Part shown: positions 34,296 through 45,776 of the stretch, one piece after another | Layout: every line of letters begins with the position of its first letter | Position numbering within the stretch: the stretch's first letter is position 1 | Origin: Liopterus haemorrhoidalis | Lineage: Eukaryota > Arthropoda > Insecta > Coleoptera > Dytiscidae | Length of the DNA stretch: 64,000 bases | Reading direction: 5' to 3' | NCBI GenBank assembly: GCA_963971575.1 | Contig: OZ020618.1 | Span: forward strand, 2,730,501 to 2,794,500 | Notes under the pieces: generated by a model | Database searches by the model: none | What the model was told of the DNA's origin: nothing | The model's input: the letters and a program-made list of their open reading frames with translations, nothing else | Program-made: the position numbers and the translations under genes

Positions 34296-34655
34296 AGGCC
34301 TTATCACACTAGAGTTATTATTCAAGTCTTAACTTGGAAAATTAAAGTCTTTGCATTCGAATCGAATGTGTGTGATAGCATGACAAAAAACCTAGGTCTT
34401 TAAGTCTGAGCAAATACATCGAGATATATTTCCCCTGTCTCTAGAAGACAGACGAAATCCAAGTCGTCAAATGCGCGTGCGCGGCCTCGCCCTCTCAGTC
34501 AGATCAAGTGAGATGGGTCTATTGTTAACGTTATGTACGCAGACGCAAGTTACTTTTCCCTGTTTCGCGTGTGATAGCTGAAGACGTGAAGACTTGAATC
34601 CTCGAAGAAGACTTACAAAATAAAACTTTGATAGCGTTCTAGTGTGATACGCCCT
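34296..34655. mobile_element. PIF/Harbinger-type MITE, 360 bp
   Basis: Ends aggccttatcacactaga and, on the complement, agggcgtatcacactaga. A TAA duplication flanks both ends. The subterminal motif gtgtgatag recurs internally. Non-coding. Confidence 0.75.
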
Positions 34656-36083
34656 TAATGAACACAAGACATCCACAAAGCGTCTCGAAAGCACCTAGTT
34701 CCGAGAATAATTTATTATTCTTATTAAGCATTAAGAATAATTTACAAACGCACTATGCGTCCTTCTAACGACTCTTTTGTTACTTAGATATTATCCTCAG
34801 CAAAGCGTCTTATGTAAGTCTTTTCCAAAAGATTTTGTTCAGACTGAATCCCAGATACCACTTGCTGAAATTCTACATTTTTATGGCCAAAAGTCTTTCA
34901 ACATCAAGAAGAGTATTATCTGTATTCATAAATAGGCGTTCATAGCCATAGATGTGACGCCTCTTTTAACTTTCCAATAGGGTAAATTCCAAAGAATCTG
35001 CTTTCGAAAATAAAACACTGAATTCTCATTAAGCAATAACAAAGATAAATTAGCAACATACAAAATTAATGTACAATCAATAGTGTATGTTTGCTTTCTT
35101 TGACAAATAATATTTCAATCCACACCTTTTTAAAATTTCACTTTGACCTACGATCTTCATTGCAGCATAAAAAGTAAATTAAAAAAATTAACATAACCAG
35201 TGAAAAGGTTTGCTGATGAAGCACAAAACTGTTAATTAACTAATATTTTAATGTCCATTGATTTAAAAACACAATAGATTATAACAAGATCTTATGAGGG
35301 GTGAATTAAAAGGGTTACACACCCTATTTTCCCACATGGTTTATACAGTAAATAGAATTGGTTATGCCCCATTGAATCTCAAGTGTTTTTCGGAAATTGT
35401 GGTTTGTTGAGAGATGCTGTAAATAATTTCTTTTCATTATTGTCAGAGGACACCCTAATCGATAGTTACATTTCGCTACCTATCCCTTAGTTATTGTAGG
35501 GTACAAACACGTAAAAAGATTCCGGCGCCGAGAAATTTGTGCCAGTTGTCTGCACTTGTTGATGTCGCTTTGTGCACACTTAGAAATGATGCAATATTTT
35601 CCAAAAACGAAATCAAAAATTCTTCTCGCATGTTTTCGGCTTAGATCAATGTACATTAATAGAACTTATTCAGATTTTTAGTTTAAAACCTTGCGTTAAA
35701 GAGTGCGGGACAGTGATTTTTTAACTGGACCAGAGGAAACATTTTTGTTTCTTTAACGCAGTTTTTAATAAGATTATTTAGGTGGTGAGACAGCCCAGTT
35801 TTGAGCCTCCATTTGCTTTAATTCTGATTTTGAAATGTCTATAGATGGTAAATAAAATTATTAAAAATTCAAAAGGTATCTTCCCAGATGCTTGTACATT
35901 TCATATGCGTAGAACCAAAACCTTTCATAAAAGCCAGTTTACTTTCAAGCCTTAGCTCTCATACGCGTAGGGAATAGAATCAACCATAGATGTATACATC
36001 CGTAGAGGACCAACTTTGTTGAGATTATAAACAAGTTAGCCGTAGTTTTCATAGAATGCAAAAAATCTGGAAACAAAGAACCA
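34656..36083. other. AT-rich stretch with a fragment of the (GTCT)n family
   Basis: At 35644-35720 a minus-strand fragment of the (GTCT)n body is recognisable (caatgtacattaatag, cagatttttagtttaaaacc). Otherwise nothing is assigned. Confidence 0.5.
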
Positions 36084-36939
36084 AAGAGCCAAAGATACAT
36101 CCGTTATTCTCTCAGGCAAAAATATCGGAGAAATAAATGAAAAAACCCCTCTTATACATGAACTCAACAACTGGTTCCTGTTTAATAAATTATACTTAAA
36201 TGCCTCCAAAACTAACTATATGACCTTTAGAACCTTGCAAAGTAATAATCAAATCAATTTAAATATTAAAATAAATAATGAATATCTAAAACCAGAAAAT
36301 GAAACAAAATTTTTAGGCCTGTACATAGATGAACATTTAAGTTGGAAAGCCCATTGTCAAAAACTACTAAAATCATTAAATTCAGTTCACTTTCAAATAA
36401 AAAATTTAAAAAATATTATAGGTCATGAGACAATTATTAAATTTTATTACGCACAATTTTATAGTAGGCTTAAGTATGGAATATGCTTCTGGGGATCATC
36501 AACTATGGCAGATGACATATTTATTTCCCAGAAAAAAATAATACGTTGTATAGCAAACAAAAGACGCACTGAATCATGCAGACCACTTTTTGTAAAATAC
36601 AAATTATTAATAGTTCCTGGTATTTACATCTTAGAGTTGCTGGTCTATGTATTTAAAAATCAAATATACTTTGCTCGCCATTTGAACCAGCATTCATATA
36701 ACACCAGAGGAAAAGATTGTTTCAGAACTCCAGCAAACATGCTGGAACTGACAAAAAAATCACCCAAAACTGTTGGTATTAAATTATTTAATTCACTGCC
36801 ATTTCATGTCAGAAATGAAACGCAGTTTGCTATATTTAAGAGGAAGATTAAGGTATTTCTTATAGAGCATTGTGTATACTCAATATATGCATTTTTGAAA
36901 ATTTGTAAGGACTGGTGTCATGCCAATGGGGAACATTAA
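36084..36939 (+). pseudogene. non-LTR reverse transcriptase palm end and thumb domain (jockey/CR1-like)
   Basis: One open frame runs from a mutated catalytic motif (AKDTSVILSG where family members have YADDT) through ELNNWFLFNKLYLNASKT, ETKFLGLYIDEHLSWKAHC, the thumb helices and the C-terminal SYNTRGKD region to a stop at 36937. Since YADD is replaced by RAKD, it could not catalyse. About 285 codons without a stop is long for such a remnant. The 3' UTR ends in an (ATT)n-type tail at about 37075-37130, a common LINE 3' end. It is 5'-truncated. Confidence 0.85.
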
Positions 36940-37069
36940 TTTTGGGTAATTTAATATATGATTTTGTTGTTTTATTAATTGCATAACTTGCATTACTGAT
37001 CAAGATCTGTGTAAAATTGTAAATTCATGTACTGACATATCCTACATGCAGTCCTGCATTTAAAGGATT

Positions 37070-37132
37070 AATAAATATTATTATTATAAATATTATTATT
37101 ATAAATATTATTATTATTATTATTATTATTCA
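37070..37132. repeat. (AAT/ATT)n microsatellite, LINE tail
   Basis: Follows the 3' UTR of the RT element (ggattaataaatattattat) and probably represents its 3' tail. Confidence 0.7.
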
Positions 37133-37244
37133 ACTTTAAACACCTAGGTGCTAGGAACCAGGACCGTGTAAATATATCTTCAACCTAGGCAAATATAAAT
37201 TCTTAAGCTGAGTTCTTTAAATAAGTTAACTTTTCACTGTGCGA

Positions 37245-37850
37245 TATCCCATTTTAACTCCCTAAGTTTTTGCAGTGTCTGTTGAGCGACATGTGTTCTA
37301 GCGTTGTCGTGGTGAAAGATGATGCCTTTTCGATTAACCAAACTTGGACGTTTTGCTTCGATTTCCACATTGAGTTAGGTGAGTTGCTCACAGTATTGTT
37401 TTGCCACGTGGAAGAAGCTCTAAATAAAGTATTCCTCTGCAATCCCACCAGACACATAACAACACTTTCCTTGGAAGCAATTCAGTTTTTGCCAAAGATT
37501 CTGCTCGTTCACTCCCATGCTTCCAGCTTCTTTTTCTTTTTATGTTGTGATACATAATCCATTTTTCATCTCCAATTATTACTCGATCCAAGAAAGGTTC
37601 ATTTTGTTGACGGGCAAGGAGAGAAACGGAAGTGGAAACACGTTTCAGTTTGTTCCGTTCTGTCAAAATGTGCGGGACCCATATATCGAGTTTCGAAGTA
37701 TAGCCAAGTTTTTTTAAATGACGAAATGCTGTCGATTTGTCAACATTTAGCTTCTCAGCAATCTCTTCAGTCGAAATCCGTGGATTAATATTCACCAAAT
37801 CACGGATACAGTCATTATTACACGGGCACAAACTTTTGCAATCACCTGAT
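37245..37850 (-). pseudogene. mariner transposase remnant (mariner E, copy 2)
   Basis: Better preserved than copy 1: a 147-residue frame holds the second HTH (RISTEEIAEKLNVDKSTAF), WVPHILTERNKLKRV, the first catalytic Asp IIGDEKWIMYHNIKRKRSW, VLLCVWWDCRGIL and LELLPRGKTI. After a frameshift it reads IEKASSFTTTTLEHM in one frame and HHDNAR in another. The C-terminal third with the last catalytic D is missing. The N-terminal breakpoint (cttttgcaatcac) is the same as in copy 1. Plus-strand frames here are antisense shadows. Confidence 0.85.
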
Positions 37851-38389
37851 ATTTAACCGTTAATTTTCAAATTTAATTACGCCTTTCCATGGCCACCCTG
37901 TAGGACAAACAAACAACCTTTAAGTCTTTTATATAACTTTATCTAGTAGAACTAATATTTCTATAATTATTAAGTTGATTTTATTTGCCAAACAGTGAAG
38001 TACATAATTTAAGATAAACTACAGCCTGGAGCGCAATAATTATAGCGACCTAGTGCCGTTAAAGGTTGGGCATTGGGCATCACTGTTCTAAACACACACT
38101 TATATTATATTAAGGTTTATAATTTAACCTACGCAAATTGTTATAATAAAAATTTAAGACGATAGAACGAAAAGTAAATATGAAGAATGGAAAGTTTAAA
38201 TATGTTTTAAAGATTAAAAGGCAGTTGAAGAATAACTTTATATTCAAGAGGGCTGATTTCCGTATTTACACTTACTATAAACATTATAATATAAGGAGTA
38301 GACACAAAAAACAAAGAAACTCTGTAAATACCGTACCAACCAAAAACGCAGTATGATCTATTTTGTGTCACCACAGCACTGATGTCTTA
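37851..38389. other. AT-rich stretch, nothing assigned
   Basis: No structure recognised. Confidence 0.5.
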
Positions 38390-38525
38390 TGGCCGGTTTC
38401 TGAAAGCTTAGTTAACTATAACCAAATGGTCAGAACATGGTTGCTATGGTTACGTATGGGATTGTTATACTGATTACGAGTTTAACCAACTGGTTAAACT
38501 CGGCTAAGCTTTCAGAAACCGGCCC
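38390..38525. mobile_element. PIF/Harbinger-type MITE, 136 bp
   Basis: Ends ggccggtttctgaaagctta appear at both sides in inverted orientation, 22 bp with one mismatch at the tip. A TTA duplication flanks them (38387-38389, 38526-38528). Confidence 0.85.
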
Positions 38526-38589
38526 TTAGTTATTAAAAATATTTCTTAAATAAATTATCGACGTTTACAATTATTTATTGGTAGAAACT

Positions 38590-40140
38590 TTTTTTTTTTT
38601 ACTTTTTTTACTTTTCCTCAAATGTCAATATTTTAGACCGTAACTCAAAACTGATCATATATTTGTGATCTAAGACTAAAACTGTATAAGTATACTAGTT
38701 TTCCAACAAAATTCAGAAAAAAAAAATCCCAAAAATTTTTAAATTTTGAGCAAAAATTTTTTGACTCCAATTTTAGCCAAAATATAGTTTTAAGCTAATT
38801 TGGGGGTGAGGATTATAAAAAAAATATTTAAAAAATACATGCTTTTGCAGTTTTTGAGTTCGAGCAGATTTTGGTCAGTTTTTTGCCTGTAATTCCAAAA
38901 CTTTTGCCCAAACTTCAAAATGGACCAAATTTTATTGATCCCTGACCAAAAATACATATCTATACCAATTTTCAATAAAATCGGAGACAAAAATTTTTTG
39001 CTCCAAAATCACGATTTTTTTAAGGTCTACCCCTTACGATTTTTTCGATTTTTTGCCATTTTCAAGGGTTTTGGATTACTGCCCATAAAAAACTTAATAA
39101 TTGGTTTATTGAAGCCCAATTTTTTTTTTAGACTAATCAATGTAGGAGAATTTTAAAAATTCAAACTGCAGATTATTATCTCTAATCATTTTTTAGTTAG
39201 AATTTATCAAAATTTTCAAAAAATTTAAAAAAAAATGATAAATTTTCAAAAATTTTTTTTGTTTCAAAATTTTGTTATAAATCAATTAGGACCTCAAGAC
39301 TTCAAAAATTTTAACCGCAGGTCTTTATCGTATTTCGGGTTTGAGATACGTCCATGCGAAGATGAAAATTTCTATAAATCACCCGATATTAAAATATCTC
39401 ATAATTATAAAATATGCCTAACTAATAAGACCTCGAATTTTTTCTTGACTAAATAAACTACGGAAAATCCAAAAATTTTAACCGTAGGTCGCTATCTCAA
39501 ACCGTTTTTGAGTTGTGATTTTTGTTTCATTCACAATTTTCACAAATAATGTAAATTGTGCCATTAAAAAAATTGTTGTAATCTTAAAACGCGTTAAACG
39601 ATTAAAGCCCCAAATTTTTTCTAGACTAAATAAACTACGAAAAATCCAAAAATTATAACCGTAAATCGCTGTCTCTAACCATTTTTGAGTTGTGATTTAT
39701 TTTTAAATTCATAATTTTCACAAACAATGTAAATTATGTCGTTAAAAAATTGCCGTATTGTCAAAACGCGTTAAACAATTAAAGCCCCAAATTTTTACTA
39801 CATTAAATAAACTATAGAAAATACAAAAATTTCAGCTGCAGGTCGTTGTCTCTAACCGTTTTTAAATTGTGCTTTTTTTTTATTTAAAAATTTTAATAAA
39901 TAATGTAAATTACGTCATTAAAAAAATTGTCGTATTTTCAAAAGGCGTTAAAGGATTAAAGCCTCAAATTTTTACTAGATTAAATAAACTACGGAAAATA
40001 AAAAAATGTAACCGCAAGTCGTTATCTTTAACCGTTTTTGAGTTGTGCTTTTTTTAATTCACAGTTTTCACAAATAATGTAAATTATGTTATTAAAAAAA
40101 TTCCCAAACCGCTTTAAACAATTAAAGCCCTAAATCCACT
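38590..40140 (+). repeat. dispersed repeat family R2, copy 2
   Basis: Colinear with copy 1 at 11.5-12.5 kb for its first ~1 kb, then continues as a tandem array. The frame at 38920-39156 is equivalent to 11811-12023 in copy 1 but is low-complexity and not preserved at its end. Confidence 0.78.
39430..40125 (+). repeat. ~177-bp tandem array within R2
   Basis: Four head-to-tail units start at about 39438, 39616, 39793 and 39968. Each contains gactaaataaactacg-like text, then ccgtttttgagttgtg, acaaataatgtaaatta and aaacgcgttaaacgattaa. Spacing is 175-178 bp. Earlier, more diverged units precede at about 39120 and 39280. Confidence 0.8.
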
Positions 40141-40854
40141 AGTTAAGTTGTATTTTATCCGTTACACTTCTTTTGCCGAATATAATGTTTCCGAATTGTA
40201 ATTTTATCTGTTTTGATTTTAATCTTACGTAATATATTTCCTAAATTAATATATCCAGAAATTTTCTCACTGAAACCATTTAAAAAATGTTAATTCCAAA
40301 AATCGAAATTCCAATTAATTTACTTATATTTACAGCCTTTTAAAATTGAAGTACATTCTTTAAACGTGAGAAACCGAATTGAAGCGCTTCCTCTGGAACT
40401 GTATATTAACATTTATGCCATCTATTAGTTCCAATTATAATTAAACAGTTGTAAATGTCAATCTTTTTGATGTTTTGCACATATTGTTCGAGGGTTTAAT
40501 TATCTTTGATTAGTGTTTATCATAATTGTTTAACGGTAGAAGCAACTTCCGGTCGTTGATAGTTGTGGCCACCTAGAAGGTGCTTTACTCCATGGTGACA
40601 AATTTCATTCGACATGCTTATCATTCGACTTTTATGTATGTGTGTGTTTTATTTACGACTTAAGAACTCAAAGATAACGATTTAAAAATAAGAACAAGTC
40701 ATGGGAAGGAATCTGTCTTTATGAATGTAAATTTACAGTACAGGAAACGAAGGAAGAGCAAGCAAATATTAAGTTGGTAGGAAATTTTGGTTTTTGTTTA
40801 CTGAATTCTTACCTTAATTATTTTCAATGAAAGCGTCATTTCATGGCGTTCATA
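40141..40854. other. AT-rich stretch, nothing assigned
   Basis: No gene recognised; it separates the R2 array from an isolated unit. Confidence 0.5.
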
Positions 40855-41005
40855 TAATTTTTTCTAGACTAAACAGACTACGAAAAATCCAAAAATTCTA
40901 ACTGCAGGTCGCTATCCCTAACAGTTTTTGAATTATGCTTTTTTTTTAATTCATAACTTTCACAAATAATGTAAATTATGCCATTAAAAACAATTTCAAG
41001 TGTAT
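40855..41005 (+). repeat. isolated unit of the ~177-bp repeat
   Basis: Matches the R2 array unit (tttttctagactaaac, gcaggtcgctatccctaac, acaaataatgtaaatta) but stands alone, about 730 bp downstream of the array. Confidence 0.75.
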
Positions 41006-41837
41006 TTATCGAACTGTATTTTTGTAGCATCAACTTCGGTTTTATTATTAATTTTGCTTCTAAATGAGATATTAAATTAAAGATGGAAAAGATGTTATAT
41101 ATGGAAAAGAAGGTAAATAAGAGTAACTTTTTGTATGATTTCGAAAGGTTCTGTAAAGCTGTAGAAACAGTAAATCAGTAGAAGTAAACTTAACAATTAT
41201 TTTGGTGTAGGTACTGTTGAGGAAGGTATGATGCAATGGTGATTCCAAAATTTGCTGGGGACGATAACCTTGAAGATGAAGAAGGTTGCGGGTGTCTTCC
41301 TTCAGTTGATAGTCAACTGAAGGCGTTAATTTGAACCAGAACCACGCAGAACAATTTGAGAACTTGCATAAAATATTAGTCATTCAGCAGTTCCGGACCA
41401 CTAAAAACAGAATTCGAAGGTCAATCTAATACTATCAATCTAATACATAAATGTTCATTAAAAAGCATTGAAAACTGTAGAATTTTTGTAATCAAATTTT
41501 CCTGTATAGTTAAGAAAAACATCTACTTCAAGGAGAAGGAAAAAGAACCAAATACATGGATCTTTTTCTCGAGCTTAGAAAGCTGCATCCAGGTTTTGAG
41601 TTCAAGCTTGTCGTCTGTCGTCTTTATTGTTGGTGTTTTGGGTAGCTTCAAGGCCTCCTTTAAAAGGGAAATTGAAAAAATTCCCGCCTGCAAATAGTCT
41701 GCTACCTCTCTAATTTGCAGGACACAAAAGCAGTATTACTCGGGTCATTCCCAATGGTGTGAGCGCTAGATTTGTCATAATTTTTGCGACTGTATATCGC
41801 AAGGCTTGGGATGCAGCCGTGTGTATTCAGTGGTATT
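41006..41837. other. unassigned stretch
   Basis: Open frames lack domains. No repeats recognised. Confidence 0.45.
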
Positions 41838-41990
41838 CAGCGGCGGTCGGTGAAGCATGTTTGGGAGGGCAATCAGCATGATCGGACACGCTCGTGTTTT
41901 GTCGTTGCTATGCTACTGTTGAGCGATATAATACTAACTTGTCCGATCATACCAATTGCCCTCCCAAACATGCTTCACCGACCGCCACTG
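41838..41990. mobile_element. hAT-type MITE, 153 bp, near-perfect inverted arms
   Basis: The arms (cagcggcggtcggtgaagca / cagtggcggtcggtgaagca) match for about 50 bp. A perfect 8-bp duplication GTGGTATT flanks the element. High arm identity suggests recent activity. Confidence 0.9.
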
Positions 41991-41994
41991 GTGG

Positions 41995-42062
41995 TATTTT
42001 CTTTTTGTTTCTTATTTATGGCTTTTGCTACTGAGGCAATTAACCAGGACACTTCAAATTTT
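41995..42062 (-). repeat. fragment of SINE family A body
   Basis: The reverse complement shares gtcctggttaattgcc, agtagcaaaagccat with the SINE at 2.9 kb. Head and tail are not recognisable. Confidence 0.5.
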
Positions 42063-42189
42063 TCATAATTTTCAAAGCTGCTTGTCCATCAAGTCTTGGG
42101 AAGCAGTCTTGTATTTTTACCTACATTGATTCCTAATTTGGTTAGTAATTTAGAAGGACCATTGAAGACCAAAATACAAATGCAAGGAT

Positions 42190-42290
42190 AGTGTTGAGTC
42201 CTATATAAGAAAAATGGGCATTAACAATTGGCGAATATTAACAAAGTACAGAAGAAATTGGAAATATGGAATTATGGTAGAGAATTATGG
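42190..42290 (+). pseudogene. possible non-LTR ORF2 C-terminal scrap
   Basis: Reads IRKMGINNWRILTKYRRNW, resembling the 'xxNWRxLxxDRxxW' tail seen at 7.2 kb. Too short for a firm call. Confidence 0.35.
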
Positions 42291-42654
42291 TACCAAGAAT
42301 AGGAGAGCAATTGTTGCTGCTGATGATGTTGATATGAAGCGCTCATTTCTAATCAGAAGTGTGAGACTGGTCGATGCTTGTCAACACCAAGTTAACCTAA
42401 ATAATAATATTTTTTCTCTTTTCCTCTTATTGGGCCCTTTCAATTAACTTGCTTCTTGTTTTTCTTTACCATTCCAAAATCTATGATAATCGAATACTTT
42501 TAATACAATATGTCGAAGCATGTTTGTTTTTAGTAGTTATTCTACATCTATTTCCGCAATTTAATCTTTCTTCCATTCATTCTTCTGATGATGGTCCGTC
42601 GAAATATATCAATATATTAAGTATTAATGAAAACCTGTGTCTGCAAGACTAAGT
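42291..42654. other. unassigned stretch
   Basis: Nothing recognised. Confidence 0.45.
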
Positions 42655-42935
42655 GTTTGCTCTTCCCGTTAACCTCTAGCAAGGTTATGGACATGGCTTC
42701 AAATCCTGACTATGCCAAATAATTTATTCAAATTTATATTTATACAAATTATGGGCTTTGCTTAGCCGTTCGGAACTGGCCTTAAACTGTAGGTGCCTTT
42801 CTGTGTACGCCAAACAAATTGACGTAATACTGACCATATTAACTCTCAATGTACACAGATTGAAATATGGCCACGAATCTTGGAAACGGGAGGCCAAAGC
42901 TCAACTCGGGCTGTTGCCAGTGATGATTAAGATTT
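42655..42935 (+). mobile_element. SINE-like repeat (family C, copy 2)
   Basis: Colinear with 8.35-8.65 kb: gcttagccgttcggaac, aaactgtaggtgcctttct, gacgtaatactgaccatatt, gctcaactcgggctgttgcc. The head has a B-box-like gcttcaaatcc. No clean duplication was identified. Confidence 0.65.
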
Positions 42936-44067
42936 AATAAAATATTTTTGTGGAAAATTACAAAATGTGTAGGTTTTCTTTATTTTTTATCGCCCGGTTC
43001 CAAGTTAACAGGTACATCTACTCTTTTTCTTCTTCTATTGTACGCAAATAGTCATCGTTGCTGTGCGTAAAAAATGTAAGCTAACTTAATTGTTTTATTT
43101 TATAGCTATATATATAGTTTCTAACTAAATTCTTTTCTTGTTTCATTTTATAGATTACTTTTTAATTATTATTTCCTTTGTTTCCTTTGTCAAAATATTA
43201 ATTATTCATAGAGAAATAAAAATAATTCTACATCAATTAAGAGCGCATCTAATATGAGAAGTATTAGCTAACAAGCTGTGGTTAACCAGCGAAGTTCACT
43301 GTCAGAAATGAAACACCTTTGTCCGAATTTTCGAAATGACTGGACCATACCAACAGAAACACCGCTGTTAGTTCATTCACCGGCTCGCTCTCAGATGTTC
43401 AGACTAGACATATACATCACATAGCCGTAGAATTGGGGGATAAAACAACTTTAACTTTGATCAACGGAAACCAGAATAGAACGAGACGAAATTATGAAAA
43501 TAAGATGGTTTAATATTTATTTGGAAATATTTGATGTTATTCATTATTGATTTTGAGGTATAATTGTAGTTGTAGACAGATAAAGTAACAATTAGGATTT
43601 TATTATGAGGCTGTTATATAACTCTACCTGCCTATTCATTATGGGAATACCCTTCTAATAGAGTATGTTTTTGATTATTGCGGTTTACATGGATTACCGA
43701 ACATTCATCTGTGTTACAGCTATGGTTATTCATAATAGAGTGTTTAGCAACATTTGAAGATTCGGGTTTTATGTTTTTCCTTTTTATATAACCGTATCTG
43801 ATTTAAAATATAATTTTACGTTTAATTACACCATGACCTTAGAAACAACGTGCCAAATTAAAGGTGCCAAATTTAAATAAGGTTAATTTGAAAGTCGTCC
43901 ATTTAAAATGATGGTGTAGGGCTTTAGCAATTTGTGAAACCTTCAATTATGAGGTCGACATGAGAATCACATGTTTGGCCTGATCTATTTATTTACTGGC
44001 TGCATTTTGGTTTTGTTGTCTTCTAGTGTAGGTATTGAATATTGAAGCTAAACTGTGCATCAAAAAC
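42936..44067. other. AT-rich stretch, nothing assigned
   Basis: No domain or repeat structure recognised. Confidence 0.5.
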
Positions 44068-44284
44068 GTCCCTTACACGATCAATAATATTGACAATATC
44101 AGTATTGACAGTACAACCGTCAATCCTTGCGCCAACCAGACTCAATACTTCCTTATCTTATACTATAAATATTATTGGCAATACTTTTGTCAATAAATTT
44201 GCTCAGTACTTTCTGCCTAACGAGCAGGGTGAATCTACGTTGTTATATTCGGTTATTTGTGAGTTTTTCCCTTCCAAAACATCT

Positions 44285-44560
44285 AAATCTTGCATAGCTA
44301 TTATTTTGGCACTTGGAACTACTCGTCGAGTGAAACGCAAACGCTGGATGAAGAAATGGTTGAAGAAGAGAGAAGAATATTCTCATCTAGTTGAAGGAAA
44401 TCATCCTCAGTGATGTTGAATATTTTAAGAACTACTTTCGAATGGAGGAAAGTACCTTTGACAAACTGTTACAGATGGTTGAAACATTTTTGAAACGAGA
44501 GAACACAAGTCAACTTCTGTTGAATTGGTTTCTCGAACCTCTCAAGAAACGACAAAGCAA
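44285..44560 (+). pseudogene. Harbinger-type transposase, N-terminal part only
   Basis: Plus strand: a basic RRVKRKRWMKKWLKKREEY then, after a frameshift near 44395, LSDVEYFKNYFRMEESTF and LLQMVETFLKRENTS. This 'RRxW...xxFxxYFRM...xFxxLLxxVxPxLxxxxT' pattern is the region before the DDE core in HARBI1-like nucleases. Everything downstream (the DDE triad) is lost at the junction near 44570, where minus-strand MADF coding begins. Confidence 0.7.
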
Positions 44561-44569
44561 GAAACACCC

Positions 44570-44923
44570 ATGAGGAAGGTGTGGAAAGTTCAGCGTTCTT
44601 TCCCAACCTCTTTCATGCGGCAATCTTCTTTAACTCTTTTCTATAATTTGTCTGAAGACTGTTTATTTTCTTTTTGGCATCCTTCTTCTTGTTGGCTTCC
44701 CGGCTACTCACTAAAAAGGTATGAGGCGGTCAAGAGCTGAATTTCTTGCCGCCTTCTTGGAATATATTGGGTTGGTCGGATTCCATAGTTCTGCGTATAG
44801 TTCGTATTGATCGTTGAAATGAAAAGTATCTTGTTCCTCCTCACGGGAATTGGGTGAGCCAGCAGTATTGCCATCGTTCCGAAGATCAAAGTCGTTGGCA
44901 AATGGGTCGGTCATTTTCACCAA
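44570..44923 (-). pseudogene. MADF/Myb-SANT-like DNA-binding protein of the Harbinger element, 5' part
   Basis: Minus strand starts MTDPFANDFDLRND, with an acidic leader, then YELYAELWNPTNPIYSKKAA and, after a frameshift, KKINSLQTNYRKELKKIAA. This is the order of a MADF-type domain (E/LWNxxxPxYSKK...KKINxLRTxYRxELKK). Such proteins accompany Harbinger transposases and aid DNA binding or nuclear import. The 3' part is missing, and the upstream region has been replaced by an RTE fragment. Confidence 0.65.
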
Positions 44924-44931
44924 TTCTTATC

Positions 44932-45512
44932 TTCATTTAGAAGATGTGGAAGAATTCTGCTACCTCGGTAGTGCAATAACGAGAGATGGAGGAACTACAA
45001 GGGACGTGAACAACAGAATACTAAAAGCTCAACAAGCTTTCGGCTTGTGGAAAGAAGTCTGGAAATCCAATAAGATCTCTCGTAACACTAAGGTACGCAT
45101 ATTTAAAACCAATGTAAAATCAGTCACTAAAGAAATTACCCATAAACTCCAAGTTTTTATTAACAGATGTCTGTGCAGAATTTTTCGCATTACTTGGTCA
45201 GATCATATTCCCAATACTCATCTTTGGGAATCGACAGCACAAAAACCTATCCACTTGGAAATTCAGGCAAGAAAGTGGAACTGGATTGGGCATACCCTCC
45301 GGAAGGCAGTAAACGACATCTCTAGAATGGCATTAGAGTAGAACCCTCAGTGAAACCGTCGTAGAGGCCGACCTGTATTCACATGGAGGAGAACAATATA
45401 CAAAGAACTTGATGCTCACGGAACTACCTGGCGCTAGGTGAAAATGCTTGCTCTTCACAGATCCCGATGGCGCGAGTTTGTAAAGGCCCTATGCTCCAGC
45501 GAGGAGATCTAG
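44932..45512 (+). pseudogene. non-LTR RT thumb and C-terminal tail (RTE-like)
   Basis: Reads LEDVEEFCYLGSAITRDGG, NNRILKAQQAFGLWKEVWKS, LQVFINRCLCRIFRITWSD, ARKWNWIGHTLRKAVNDIS, and beyond a stop RRGRPVFTWRRTIYKELDA and LHRSRWREFVKAL. This is the canonical thumb-to-C-terminus order of endonuclease-RT proteins. A stretch between IFKTNVKSV and TKEITHKL seems deleted. It ends with a (TA)n run at 45520-45543 that probably marks its 3' tail. Confidence 0.82.
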
Positions 45513-45519
45513 GATACAA

Positions 45520-45543
45520 TATATATATATATATATATATATA
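45520..45543. repeat. (TA)n microsatellite
   Basis: Simple dinucleotide run immediately after the RTE-like C-terminus, probably its 3' tail. Confidence 0.85.
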
Positions 45544-45776
45544 TCTTCACCGGGGCACGATTTGTACTGAACCATTGATGTAAATATTGACGATCGCCCC
45601 TACGCGGTTAATATTATTGACAATATCCCCACCAATTTCCAGTATTGATGCCGAAAATTCCGGATTTCCTTCATTACTCCATCAATATCGACGGACAATA
45701 AATTATTCACCATACACGATCAATATTATTGTCAATGTGCTAAGGTATTGTCAATATTATTGATCGTGTAAGGGCC

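Larger units (their letters stand above)
44068..45776. mobile_element. PIF/Harbinger element, internally deleted and invaded by an RTE fragment
   Basis: Inverted ends: cccttacacgatcaataata at the left and the same 20 bases on the complement of the right end (outermost bases gt and gg). Inside lie the N-terminal part of a Harbinger transposase (plus) and the N-terminal domain of a MADF/Myb-like protein (minus), the two-gene arrangement known for animal PIF/Harbinger elements. The middle, including the transposase catalytic core, is gone. No clear TWA duplication was found. The right end has an additional internal near-palindrome (atcaatattattgtcaat). Confidence 0.72.

Noticed and set aside
41072..41383. 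103-codon minus-strand frame
   Set aside because: No domain, no neighbours supporting a gene, and composition like surrounding non-coding DNA.
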